Below the pieces are notes generated by a model that was not told the DNA's origin, did no database searches, and was given only the letters and a program-made list of their open reading frames with translations. This document shows, piece after piece, positions 9,926 to 19,011 of a stretch of 64,000 nt of DNA; the stretch's first letter is position 1; each line of letters opens with the position of its first letter. The position numbers were made by a program, and so were the translations under genes. Source of the DNA: Clostridium sp. C8-1-8 (GTDB lineage: Bacteria; Bacillota; Clostridia; Clostridiales; Clostridiaceae). The stretch covers positions 124,001 to 188,000 of the forward strand of contig NZ_JAABNO010000007.1 in NCBI RefSeq assembly GCF_009928445.1, written 5' to 3'.

Positions 9926-12061
9926 ATGAAGAAGTTTTTGTCGGTAGTAATAGCTTTAATGATTATTATTTTATCCATATGGAAGTTTGGATATATTGTA
10001 AGAAATAAATTATCTACGTACAAGGAAGATAATATTAGTTTTGTTTCTAAAGTAGATTCTAAGAACTTTTATATTTATGATATTGGAAAGTGGAAGAAAC
10101 AGTTTGTTAAAGGGGTAAATATAGGTGCTGCAAAACCTGGCACCTTTCCAGGAGAGCTTGCAATAACAAAGGAAGAGTATAAAAAATGGTTTAAGTATAT
10201 AGGTGAAATGAATGCGGATTATATAAGAGTATATACTACCTTGAAACCAAGTTTTTATGAAGCTCTTTACGAGTATAACAGAGAATCAATCAAGCCAATT
10301 TATTTATTTCAAGGTCTTTGGGTAAACGAAGAAAGCATAGTTAAGATTAAAAATGCAGAGGATAGCAAGATAAAGCAACAGGCTAAAGAGGATATAAAGG
10401 CTTTAATAGATATAATCCATGGAAAGGCAGAACTTCCTGAGAAGAAAGGATATGCCAGTGGAGTATATAAGAAAGATGTGTCTCCATATATTGCAGGTTG
10501 GATACTAGGTATAGAGTGGGATCCTGATTTTGTTATAAATACCGATGAAGTTAATTCTAAAAGTAGTAGCTATGAAGGCAAATATTTATATACAAAGGGA
10601 GCATCCGCTTTTGAAAAGTTTCTTTGTGAGATAGGGGATTATGCTATAGATTATGAAACAACAAATTATAAGATGCAAAGGCCTACAAGCTTTACTAATT
10701 GGGTTACTACAGATATGTTGGCTCACCCAAATGAACCCCTTCCAAAAGAAGATAAGGTTTCTGTTAATACAGAGCATATAAAAAGTAAAGAAGCTTTTAA
10801 ACCTGGTTTATTTGCTTCCTATCATATATATCCCTACTATCCTGATTTTATGAATTACCAGCATGAGTATGCTAATTATAAAGATCCAGATGGCAAAACT
10901 AATACTTATAGAGCTTATTTGAAGGAGCTTATAAAACAACACACTATTCCAGTATTAGTAGCAGAGTTTGGAATACCAGCTTCAAGAGGATCAGCTCACG
11001 TGAATATACATATGGGCTTTAATCAGGGAGATGTGGATGAGAATAGTCAAGGTGAGATGGATAAGTTCATGCTGCAGAACATATACGATGAAGGATATAT
11101 GGGAGGCTTAGTGTTTACCTGGCAGGATGAATGGTTTAAGAGGACTTGGAATACCATGGATTTAGATATACCAGAGAGAAGAGCATATTGGTCTAACCCA
11201 CAGACAAATGAGCAAGAATTCGGCGTTTTATCCTTTGATCCTGGGCAGAAGGAAAGTGTATGCTACGTTGATGGGGACCCTAAGGAATGGGAAGATAGTA
11301 AACTCATAGCAAAGGGAAATGACTTTAGCTTATACTCAAAGCATGATGAGAAATATTTATATCTATATGCTAAGATAGATAATTTCAATATAGATAAGGA
11401 TAAATTTCTAATTCCTATAGATGTAACTGATAATTCTGGAAGCTATACTATGAAAGATACACAGATAAAGTTTCAGAGACCTGTGGATTTTGTAATACAA
11501 ATAGATGGCAAAAGTAATTCAAGAGTTCTAGTCCATAGCTATTATGATGCTTTTTATTACCTATACGCTAAGCAGTTAAATATGATAGAGAGGAACTCAG
11601 AATATGAAAAGAAGCAAAATGATATCTTTAATCCAATATATTTATGTCTCAATAAAGAGTTATTTTTGCCTCAAGATAAGGTTACACTACCTCTATCAAA
11701 ATATGAAACTGGAAGACTAACCTTTGGAGATGGCAATCCAAAGCATGATAAGTACAATTCTTTAGCGGATTTTAATATTAACGGAGATAACATAGAAGTA
11801 AGGATTCCATGGCAGCTTATAAACTTTATGGATCCATCAACAAAGAAAGCAATGAATGACTTTTATGTAAGTGGAATTAGTCCTAAGTCGGTAAATGGTA
11901 TTTATATAGGTGGTATACATATGGTAAATAATAAAAATATAAGTAGCAACGAGATGGGATATATTAGCTGGAACAACTGGAATACTCCAAGTTATCACGA
12001 AAGGCTTAAGCCTTCCTACTATATACTTAAGGATGCATTTAAATACATAGGAGGACAGTAA
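9926..12061 (+). CDS. membrane-anchored glycosidase-like protein with C-terminal CBM9/DOMON-like domain
   Basis: One N-terminal hydrophobic helix (about 4-24) should anchor the protein with the rest outside. Residues 60-420 resemble a clan GH-A TIM barrel: GVNIG start, RVYTT, candidate acid/base Glu197 (LGIEWDPD), candidate nucleophile Glu347 (LVAEFGIPAS) and a late FTWQDEWFK strand. Residues 447-690 begin VDGDPKEWEDSKL and look like a CBM9/DOMON-type sandwich. It heads an operon with a receiver domain, a HEAT protein and a GT2 synthase, so trimming or processing of an extracellular polysaccharide is likely. The glycosidase assignment is inference. The ribosome site before ATG 9926 is poor (GAGGG is 18 nt away). 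Confidence 0.65.
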   Translation: MKKFLSVVIALMIIILSIWKFGYIVRNKLSTYKEDNISFVSKVDSKNFYIYDIGKWKKQFVKGVNIGAAKPGTFPGELAITKEEYKKWFKYIGEMNADYIRVYTTLKPSFYEALYEYNRESIKPIYLFQGLWVNEESIVKIKNAEDSKIKQQAKEDIKALIDIIHGKAELPEKKGYASGVYKKDVSPYIAGWILGIEWDPDFVINTDEVNSKSSSYEGKYLYTKGASAFEKFLCEIGDYAIDYETTNYKMQRPTSFTNWVTTDMLAHPNEPLPKEDKVSVNTEHIKSKEAFKPGLFASYHIYPYYPDFMNYQHEYANYKDPDGKTNTYRAYLKELIKQHTIPVLVAEFGIPASRGSAHVNIHMGFNQGDVDENSQGEMDKFMLQNIYDEGYMGGLVFTWQDEWFKRTWNTMDLDIPERRAYWSNPQTNEQEFGVLSFDPGQKESVCYVDGDPKEWEDSKLIAKGNDFSLYSKHDEKYLYLYAKIDNFNIDKDKFLIPIDVTDNSGSYTMKDTQIKFQRPVDFVIQIDGKSNSRVLVHSYYDAFYYLYAKQLNMIERNSEYEKKQNDIFNPIYLCLNKELFLPQDKVTLPLSKYETGRLTFGDGNPKHDKYNSLADFNINGDNIEVRIPWQLINFMDPSTKKAMNDFYVSGISPKSVNGIYIGGIHMVNNKNISSNEMGYISWNNWNTPSYHERLKPSYYILKDAFKYIGGQ

Positions 12062-12062
12062 T

Positions 12063-12470
12063 TTGAAAAATAAATCACATTTGTTAGAACATAAGGTGCT
12101 TGAGGATAGTAAAGGAAACATACTAATTGTAGACGATGATATTTCATTGACTTCGATAATGATTGGCAGATATAAAAGTAAGAAATATTCAGTTTCAGTT
12201 GCTGAAAATGGCAATGATGCCTTAGTTTTTATGAAGTACACAAAATTTGATTTAATTATAATTGACTACTATATGGACACCATGTATGCAGATGAATTTA
12301 TAAAAAAAGCTAAAAAGATAGATAATAATATAAAGATAATAGTATTACTTGGACAAAAAGGGGAAGAACATGAAGTGAATCTTATGGATATAGGAGCTGA
12401 TGAAATCCTGAAAAAGCCATTTTCACCAAAGAAAATGGATGAATTAATAAAAAAGTATATAAAAGAATGA
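12063..12470 (+). CDS. stand-alone response-regulator receiver domain
   Basis: A single CheY-like domain of 135 residues has the acidic pair (IVDDD), phospho-acceptor Asp in IIIDYYMD and Lys in LKKPFSP. The conserved Thr/Ser switch position after strand 4 reads IVLLGQ, so the usual hydroxyl residue seems to be missing and signalling may be atypical. There is no output domain. The start is TTG with GGAGG (12050-12054) 8 nt before it, one base after the stop of the previous gene, so translation is probably coupled. No cognate kinase is nearby. It may regulate the GT2 synthase by protein contact. Confidence 0.8.
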   Translation: MKNKSHLLEHKVLEDSKGNILIVDDDISLTSIMIGRYKSKKYSVSVAENGNDALVFMKYTKFDLIIIDYYMDTMYADEFIKKAKKIDNNIKIIVLLGQKGEEHEVNLMDIGADEILKKPFSPKKMDELIKKYIKE

Positions 12471-12480
12471 TGGTGTATAA

Positions 12481-13650
12481 ATGGAACAGTATATATATTA
12501 TTCTATAATCCTTTTCAGCATAGTAGTTGAATTTTTATACGTGTACATAATAATTGAAAAAGCTATGGAAAGGTTAAATAAGAAAAGAAAAGCAAGGTAT
12601 GAGAAACAGCTTATTCCAGAGATTGATGCTGTGGTAAATGAACTAATTGATAAATCAGAGGTTACAAATCCAAATATAACGCAGGTAAGGCTAAAAAAAA
12701 TACTAAGGAGCAGTCTTAGAAGAGATATTGTGGAAGAGAGAGTAGTTTATTATCTAGAAAACTTCAAAGGTGAGTTTAGGGATATTCTCATTAAGTTTTG
12801 TGAAGATTATGGAATAGTAGATTACGAGATAAAACAGTTAAATAGTAGAAACATATATAAGATAGCACTTATATGTAAGCAGTTAGGTGAAATAAGAAGT
12901 AAAAAGGCAATACCATACTTGTTAGAGCAAATGCCTTCATCAATTCAGGATATAAAGTATAATGCTCTGCTAGCATTAGCCAAGATAGGAGAGGAAGAAA
13001 GTTTTATAAAGGCTTTCACTCAAATAGATGGATCTATACTGCTTAGTGAAAGAAGCATTATTGAAATAATAGATAGCTTTGAAGGTGAAAAAACTAAGAT
13101 ATATTCCAAAATGATTCATGCAGAGGATGAGTTTATTAGTTCCTTATTCATTAAGTCTGCAGGTAACTCTCTAGAATATTCTCTAGTGGAACAAATAGCT
13201 AGTTATCTGGATAATGAATCCAAAGAAAGAAGAATAGCAGCTATAAAGGCTTTAGGAAATTTAAAAGATATAAGATACTTAGAGAAAATAACAAGTCTCT
13301 TAAATGATGATAGCTGGGAGGTTAGAGCGTTGGCTGCAAAAACCTTAGGCAGATATGGGGAAAGTAGTGTTATACAGCACTTACTAGAAAAGTTATCAGA
13401 TAGACAGTGGTTTGTAAGGTTTAACTCAGCTGTAGCTATATTAAAATTAGATAAAGAGCTTAAATATGTGGATAAGGTTTTCGAAGGTGAGGATAAGTTT
13501 GCAAAAGACATAATAATATCAGCTATGGAGGACTTAGATTTAATTTCAAAGATAGTTGATGAAGGTGATATGGAAAAACAATATGAAAATAAATTATCTA
13601 AGCTTATAAGGGACTATATTGAAAATGGTGGTGAGACAAAAAATGATTGA
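12481..13650 (+). CDS. membrane-anchored HEAT-repeat protein
   Basis: A single hydrophobic helix (about 3-26) is followed by a basic stretch and a long helical domain. Residues about 130-360 hold HEAT/PBS-lyase-like repeats (KAIPYLLEQM, RRIAAIKALGNLKD, WEVRALAAKTLGRYG, WFVRFNSAVAILK). Such repeats are protein-interaction scaffolds. It lies between a receiver domain and a GT2 synthase and overlaps the latter by 8 bp, so it probably assembles or regulates the synthase at the membrane. The precise role is unknown. Confidence 0.75.
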   Translation: MEQYIYYSIILFSIVVEFLYVYIIIEKAMERLNKKRKARYEKQLIPEIDAVVNELIDKSEVTNPNITQVRLKKILRSSLRRDIVEERVVYYLENFKGEFRDILIKFCEDYGIVDYEIKQLNSRNIYKIALICKQLGEIRSKKAIPYLLEQMPSSIQDIKYNALLALAKIGEEESFIKAFTQIDGSILLSERSIIEIIDSFEGEKTKIYSKMIHAEDEFISSLFIKSAGNSLEYSLVEQIASYLDNESKERRIAAIKALGNLKDIRYLEKITSLLNDDSWEVRALAAKTLGRYGESSVIQHLLEKLSDRQWFVRFNSAVAILKLDKELKYVDKVFEGEDKFAKDIIISAMEDLDLISKIVDEGDMEKQYENKLSKLIRDYIENGGETKND

Positions 13651-15049
13651 TATTTTGAGAAGAATTATTTTAGCGTTTAACCACTTCATTTTATACTACG
13701 TGCTTATAATAAACGGTATATATTTTATTCAATTGATAATGTCAAGCTTCAACCTATATGATTATATAAGGAAAATGAGATATTCTAACCACAAGAAGTA
13801 TACAGAATCGGACAACATGATTCCTATTTCGGTGTTAGTGCCTGCTTATAATGAACAGGAAACCATAGTTGATAATATAAGATCCCTTTTAACCTTAAAC
13901 TATCCTACCTTTGAGATTGTTGTGATAAATGACGGATCTAAAGATGAAACCTTACAAAGAGTAATAGAAGGGTTTAACCTCAGAAAGGTATATCAACCTA
14001 TAAGGTATAGGGTAAATACAAATAAAATTAAGGCTATATATAAAAATATAGATATACCTAAGTTGGTGGTTGTAGATAAGGAAAATGGAGGTAAGGCAGA
14101 TGCTTTGAATGCAGGAATAAACGTATCTAGATATCCTGTATTTGCTTCAATTGATGCTGATTCAATCCTTGAAAGTGATTCTTTAGTTAGAGTTATAATG
14201 CCTTTTGTTGAGGATAAACTTACTATAGCTGTAGGAGGGATAGTAAGAATAGCTAATGGAAGCATAATAAATAATGGAAAGATAAAGGATATAAGACTAC
14301 CTAAAAATAAAGTTGCTATGTTCCAGATAGTAGAGTATTTGAGAGCTTTCTTAACTGGAAGAATGGGATGGGATGCTATAGATGCTTTACTTATAATATC
14401 TGGAGCTTTTGGTGCTTTTAAAAAGGAGAGTGTAATTGAGGTTGGAGGATATACAGTTAAAACCATAGGAGAAGATATGGAACTGGTGGTAAAGCTTCAT
14501 AGAGCTATGAGAGAGAAAAAAATAAAATATAGAATAAAGTTTATTCCAGATCCAGTTTGTTGGACTCAAGCTCCTGAAAAATTCAAAGACTTAAGGGTTC
14601 AAAGAAGAAGATGGCAAATAGGTTTAATGGATAGTCTGTTCAAAAATAAAAGAATATTATTTAATCCTAGATATGGAAAGATAGGGGTTTTAGCTGCACC
14701 TTACTTCTGGATATTTGAGATGATAGGACCTGTTATAGAGGTTATAGGATATATCTTTATTCCATTATCATATATTTTTGGACTGCTCAATGTTAGGTAC
14801 TTTATTTTATTTCTAGCTGCTTCAATATTATATGGAGTAATACTTTCTATAGGCGCCATATTACTAGAGGAGTACACCTTTAATAAGTATCCATCCATAT
14901 GGCAGTTGATAAAGTTAACCTTTTATGGAGTTATAGAGAACTTTGGTTATAGGCAAATGACCACATTGTACAGATTAGAGGGAATATTAAAGTTTAATAA
15001 GCTTAAGGGCAGCTGGGGAAGCATAAAAAGAAAAAAGTTTCAAGGCTAG
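13643..15049 (+). CDS. processive family 2 glycosyltransferase (polysaccharide synthase)
   Basis: Membrane GT2 of the cellulose/hyaluronan/PNAG-synthase type. An N-terminal helix is followed by the catalytic domain (SVLVPAYNEQE; NDGSKD at 96-101; DADS at 171-174; GEDME at 276-280; QRRRW at 320-324) and three or four C-terminal helices. The Q-x-x-R-W motif indicates processive polymerisation. The open frame starts at a TTG at 13619, but GGTGGTGAG precedes ATG 13643, which overlaps the HEAT gene's stop. The product is some exopolysaccharide, and its sugar cannot be told. It is the last gene of the operon, with a terminator overlapping its 3' end. Confidence 0.87.
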   Translation: MIDILRRIILAFNHFILYYVLIINGIYFIQLIMSSFNLYDYIRKMRYSNHKKYTESDNMIPISVLVPAYNEQETIVDNIRSLLTLNYPTFEIVVINDGSKDETLQRVIEGFNLRKVYQPIRYRVNTNKIKAIYKNIDIPKLVVVDKENGGKADALNAGINVSRYPVFASIDADSILESDSLVRVIMPFVEDKLTIAVGGIVRIANGSIINNGKIKDIRLPKNKVAMFQIVEYLRAFLTGRMGWDAIDALLIISGAFGAFKKESVIEVGGYTVKTIGEDMELVVKLHRAMREKKIKYRIKFIPDPVCWTQAPEKFKDLRVQRRRWQIGLMDSLFKNKRILFNPRYGKIGVLAAPYFWIFEMIGPVIEVIGYIFIPLSYIFGLLNVRYFILFLAASILYGVILSIGAILLEEYTFNKYPSIWQLIKLTFYGVIENFGYRQMTTLYRLEGILKFNKLKGSWGSIKRKKFQG

Positions 15050-15074
15050 TAGATATACTGCTTTGAAACTTTTT
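15031..15074. terminator. terminator of the polysaccharide operon
   Basis: AAAAAGTTTCAAGGC pairs with GCTTTGAAACTTTTT. The stem starts inside the GT2 coding end and may also serve the opposite strand. Confidence 0.85.
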
Positions 15075-15155
15075 ATGTTGACAGAACCTCTTAACCAGTT
15101 TTCAAAAGGTCATATGCTGAAAAAGTATTAATGATATATGAACTTTGTCAGTGAG

Positions 15156-17006
15156 CTAATTAATTACCTCACTTCTTATTTTTTCTAAGTCAATATTGTC
15201 AAAATCATTAACAGACTTTATTACACCATAGATGGTATAGTTTCTCTGGATAAAGTAAGTTTCTTCTTTATCAAATTTCATATTAAACGTTCCTTTTCCG
15301 TTGTTTATAATGAAGCTATTTACTTTTGTGTTTTTAGTGGACTCTATTATATCGTATTGACCATCAGAATCTGTCATATTTTTTAGATCAAGGGTTACTT
15401 TAGCTGCAAGGCCGTTTTTAAATACCCATACTAAAGGATCAAAGTCGTTTGACTTTGTACTTACAGTAATGCTTTGATTAACCCCATTAAGTTTTGCTTT
15501 TGCAACTATCTTATTAGTAGGAACCTGTGATATAGGGAGACCGTATAGAGTAGGCTCTTGTGCAGCTCCACCAGAAGGGCCACAGCAACTTCCACCGGTT
15601 GCAGAAGAAGTACCTTGATCTGTTTGAGCTTTAGATATATCTTCCTTAGATACACTATCAAGGTTATCAACAACTTTTATTTTTCCTGATATCATGCCCA
15701 TCCAGCAACTATAGTCTATGTCTTTATCTGTTGGGGTAAATTCGACTACGTTTTCTCCAGTTTTAAGTTTCTTACTTATATTAAGGCTTGGAAAAACTAT
15801 CTCATTGTTACAAGAAGTTATTTGCTTTCCATCTATTATTATCTTTGCAGGTACATTTTTTTGTAGAAAAACCACATTTGGCGTATAGCCTTTACCATCC
15901 GCTATTAGGTTAATAACTTGTTTGCCATCTACGAGTTTCCCTTTATTATCCTCTGACATCTTTACATTTGAACTCAAGGTCTTTTGGTTTATTATAGACA
16001 TAGGAGATAGGTTAAAGCCCATTAGTGTAAAGCCTCTATTTGCCATTATGAAGCCAAGCAATATTACAACAACACCACTAACCTTTAACAGCTTCTTAGT
16101 ATTAGAGCTATTTATAAAGCTTGCTGCTACACCAAATACAAGCATTAATGGAATGGTTCCTAAGGCAAAAATAAACATTGAAGTAGCTCCTCTAAAAGCA
16201 CTTCCGGTAGCTAGTGCATATAGTTGCATAGTTTGAAGAGGACCGCAAGGCATCAATCCATTTAGTAAGCCTATAATTAATGGTTTACCAGAGGTGAGTT
16301 TCTTTGTGTTACAGCCTGACCACGGGAGCTTAATATTTATTCCTCTAAAGAATTTAAAGCCAGCTAAGTTAAAGCCCATTACAACCATAAATACTCCAGC
16401 GATTATAGATATTAAAGCCTGTGTACCAATAGTTATTGAAAACACTGAACCTATAGCACCTACAATACCACCAAGAATTGTATAGGATATTAGCCTGCCT
16501 GTATTGTAAAGTAAAGCAGGTTTAAGGTTAGATAACTTGTTTGTATTTTTTATTGAAATGCTTTGAGATAGCATTATTCCGCCACACATACCAACACAAT
16601 GAATAGAAGTAAATACACCTATTACAAATAGCATAATATATGTAGTATTTGTACCAAGCTTAGAGCTCATATCAAATCCGATGGAGTTTTGTCCAAACCT
16701 AATGAATACGAAAGCTATTAGTATAATTGCTAGGATTGGTAGTAGCTCTTTTTTATTGGAGTTACTTTTTAAGTTAGCAATTGAAGATATTTCTCCTACT
16801 ACATTGTAACCTGATGCTTCTATAGCGGAGCATATTCTTCCATAGGAGCATTTTTCGGTATCGAATCTTACATAAACCGATGAGTTTTTAAAACTAGCCC
16901 TAGCTTCTAGTACACCGTTTAGTTCTTTTAATGAATTAGATATTCTATTTTCACAAGAATTACAAGTCATGTCTTTAATACTAAGGTTAATAACCTTAAT
17001 AGCCAT
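15156..17006 (-). CDS. HMA - TauE/SafE-type exporter - cupredoxin-like fusion (metal handling)
   Basis: Domains in order: an N-terminal heavy-metal-associated domain with Cys15-x2-Cys18 (DMTCNSCE); a six- to seven-helix UreH/TauE-SafE-like membrane domain (about 90-335) with SIHCVGMCGG and LMPCGPLQTMQ motifs; a cupredoxin-like domain (about 365-445) with Cys in TSCNNE and YSCWMGM; a Gly/Ser linker containing GGSCCGPSGG; and a last beta-rich domain. The architecture suggests copper or other soft-metal transfer across the membrane, or cytochrome/metalloprotein maturation. Substrate unproven. AAGGGGG precedes ATG 17006. It is transcribed alone. Confidence 0.75.
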   Translation of the reverse strand: MAIKVINLSIKDMTCNSCENRISNSLKELNGVLEARASFKNSSVYVRFDTEKCSYGRICSAIEASGYNVVGEISSIANLKSNSNKKELLPILAIILIAFVFIRFGQNSIGFDMSSKLGTNTTYIMLFVIGVFTSIHCVGMCGGIMLSQSISIKNTNKLSNLKPALLYNTGRLISYTILGGIVGAIGSVFSITIGTQALISIIAGVFMVVMGFNLAGFKFFRGINIKLPWSGCNTKKLTSGKPLIIGLLNGLMPCGPLQTMQLYALATGSAFRGATSMFIFALGTIPLMLVFGVAASFINSSNTKKLLKVSGVVVILLGFIMANRGFTLMGFNLSPMSIINQKTLSSNVKMSEDNKGKLVDGKQVINLIADGKGYTPNVVFLQKNVPAKIIIDGKQITSCNNEIVFPSLNISKKLKTGENVVEFTPTDKDIDYSCWMGMISGKIKVVDNLDSVSKEDISKAQTDQGTSSATGGSCCGPSGGAAQEPTLYGLPISQVPTNKIVAKAKLNGVNQSITVSTKSNDFDPLVWVFKNGLAAKVTLDLKNMTDSDGQYDIIESTKNTKVNSFIINNGKGTFNMKFDKEETYFIQRNYTIYGVIKSVNDFDNIDLEKIRSEVIN

Positions 17007-17411
17007 TGGTATGCCCCCTTAAAATTTTATTTCATATCAGTAGATGCAGAATTATATCAATAACTCTTATCCTAAAGTACCGCATCCTTAATAATCATAT
17101 CCATTTTATATGAAGTTATTATGAAGATAAAAACATTATGATGTTATATTTTTGAACATATATGTATATAGACTACATTATCAATTTAACATTTAAACTA
17201 TATTTCGTATAATCTAATACGAATGATTTAATAAAAAAAAGCCATACTTTTGAAAGTTTTTAATTTTTATGAAACAAAACTCTATATAATTTTGATGTAT
17301 TAACAAATTTTTCTCTTCTATACACAGTATATGTAATTTTAATGTATAATTACTAATATATGTATCATAATGTCTCAGTCATGAGTGAATATATAGTGGG
17401 GGGGATTTAAA
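17007..17411. other. divergent intergenic region, no gene
   Basis: About 400 bp between the metal exporter (minus) and the HTH-TPR regulator (plus). It is very AT-rich with no supported ORF. It contains the 7-bp-arm palindrome listed at 17204-17223. Confidence 0.6.
17204..17223. promoter_or_regulatory. palindromic operator candidate upstream of the HTH-TPR gene
   Basis: TTCGTAT and ATACGAA are perfect 7-bp arms around AATCTA. It lies between divergent genes, about 190 bp before the regulator's start. The regulator that binds is unknown. Confidence 0.4.
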
Positions 17412-18695
17412 TTGGAATTTTATAGTCCAAGCGAGAAAATAAGACTAATGCGTAAAAAGTTTCGTGTTAATCAGTCACAATTAGAATGTATCAATATGAC
17501 TAGAGCTTTTATAAGTATGATGGAAAGTGGCAAAAGGACAGTAAGTAAAAATAGTTCTAAGTTATTAGCTGAGAAATTTAATGAAATAGCTAAAAGGATA
17601 AGTGCTAATCTAAACTTAGATGACGAGTATTTTTCTAGAACTCCGGCGGAGGATGCACGATATTATTGTGAGCGTGAATTGCAAAGTGCTGAATCTCTAA
17701 GTTATGAAAAACTCGAAGAGCTTGTAGATATAGAAAAAAGGTTTGAACTTGATGACTTAATGGCATATACGTATAAAATATGGGGCATAAAATATCTTAA
17801 GGACAATGAATATACACAAGCGTTTATAGCTCTAAATAACTCTCTAGGAAAATATAAAGAGCTTAAAATGGAGAAAGAGCAAATAGAAGTATATATGAAA
17901 TTAGGTTTTTGTAAGGTAAGAAAGAATTGCTTTGAGGATGCTGTTTTCTTTTACAAGCAGGCAATATGCTATGCTATAGATTTAGAAGATTTAGAGTCTT
18001 ACTATAGTTCTAGTTATTCTCTGGCTGTAGTATATTCTCAAGTACCTAAATATGACCAAGCTGTTGATATATTAGAAAATACTATTTTAGCCGCACAGGA
18101 TGAAATAAAAGATAGAGACACGGTTATAAAAGCTATGTTAACAAGAGCATCCATAATGGCTGTTACTAATCAATTAGATGATGCAGAACATGAATTTCAT
18201 AATATAGAAAGAATTATTAAAGATGAAAATATGCCTCTTCTTGCATTAATATATACTAATTTATCAGAGGTATACTATAAAAAAGAAGATCTTGGAAGGA
18301 GCTTGAAATACATAAGCTTAGCACAAAGTCTAAAGGTTCAGTTTGATAAGCCTACGCTACCACACATTTTGGGCCTTAAAGGAAAAGTGCTTCTTAAACA
18401 AGGCTTATATGAAGAAAGTATCATGTTATTTGAATTGGCTATAGATATGGCAGAGCAATATAAGAGATTTGAGGCCCTTATAGAAAGCTATAGGGATTTA
18501 GTAAAAATATTAGAAACAAAGAAAGATTATCACAAGATAAAGGACAAAATGTATAGGCTTTTAGATACCTTAGAGACTAATAATTTAACTGACGGTAAGC
18601 GCTTTGCTATATATAAACTAGCTCATGTAGAGGCATTACAAGGCAACCATGATGAATTAATAAGGTTGCTAAACGAGATTGAACCTCTTATATAA
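17412..18695 (+). CDS. HTH-TPR regulator of RRNPP type (peptide-sensing)
   Basis: An N-terminal XRE-type helix-turn-helix (about 6-60; EKIRLMRKKFRVNQ, FISMMESGKRTVSKN) is followed by a long all-helical TPR region (about 90-427). This is the architecture of PlcR/Rgg/QsrB-type regulators that bind short re-imported peptides. Support comes from context: a small secreted pro-peptide gene starts 92 bp downstream. The start is TTG with a GGGGGGGA site, giving EFYSPSEKIRLM; the paralogue at 56886 starts the same way (QFYSPNEKIKLM), which confirms both starts. Whether it activates or represses is unknown. Confidence 0.82.
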   Translation: MEFYSPSEKIRLMRKKFRVNQSQLECINMTRAFISMMESGKRTVSKNSSKLLAEKFNEIAKRISANLNLDDEYFSRTPAEDARYYCERELQSAESLSYEKLEELVDIEKRFELDDLMAYTYKIWGIKYLKDNEYTQAFIALNNSLGKYKELKMEKEQIEVYMKLGFCKVRKNCFEDAVFFYKQAICYAIDLEDLESYYSSSYSLAVVYSQVPKYDQAVDILENTILAAQDEIKDRDTVIKAMLTRASIMAVTNQLDDAEHEFHNIERIIKDENMPLLALIYTNLSEVYYKKEDLGRSLKYISLAQSLKVQFDKPTLPHILGLKGKVLLKQGLYEESIMLFELAIDMAEQYKRFEALIESYRDLVKILETKKDYHKIKDKMYRLLDTLETNNLTDGKRFAIYKLAHVEALQGNHDELIRLLNEIEPLI

Positions 18696-18787
18696 AAAAT
18701 TATACTTTTTGGATTATTAGTTAATGTAATATTAAAGCTGGTGTAATATAATAGAATTATATATAAAACTTGGAAGGTGTGTGTGAT

Positions 18788-18931
18788 ATGAAGAGAACTT
18801 TGTCAAAGGTAATCTTAGGCGTTTCGATTATTGTGACTTTATTTATTCCTGCAATTTCTAATATTAATGCTCAAAATATAGGAAGTTTTATAACACCATA
18901 TATTCAATGGCCGGACCCTAACCAAATGTAA
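18788..18931 (+). CDS. small secreted pro-peptide (candidate quorum-sensing signal)
   Basis: A 47-residue ORF with a GGAAGGTG ribosome site. It has a short basic start (MKRTLSK), a hydrophobic core (residues 8-23), a likely signal-peptidase site after INA (about residue 28) and a polar, Pro/Trp-rich tail ending ITPYIQWPDPNQM. This is the layout of Qsp/PapR/Shp-like pro-peptides. It lies directly downstream of an HTH-TPR receptor gene and before a strong terminator. The active fragment is probably within the last dozen residues, but this is inference. Confidence 0.75.
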   Translation: MKRTLSKVILGVSIIVTLFIPAISNINAQNIGSFITPYIQWPDPNQM

Positions 18932-18960
18932 TATTTATTAAGTTAATTATTCAGCTAAAG

Positions 18961-19004
18961 AGAAGGTGCTCAAAACTATTTTTATAGTTTTGAGCACCTT
19001 CTTT
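18961..19004. terminator. terminator after the pro-peptide gene (bidirectional)
   Basis: AGAAGGTGCTCAAAACTAT and ATAGTTTTGAGCACCTTCT form a perfect 19-bp stem with a 4-T loop, followed by TTT. It also ends the minus-strand gpx-ohrR transcript. Confidence 0.9.
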
Positions 19005-19011
19005 GATGTTA

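Noticed and set aside
15120-15175. GTGAG/CTCAC hairpin at the end of the metal exporter gene as terminator
   Set aside because: Short stem overlapping the stop codon and no T run.
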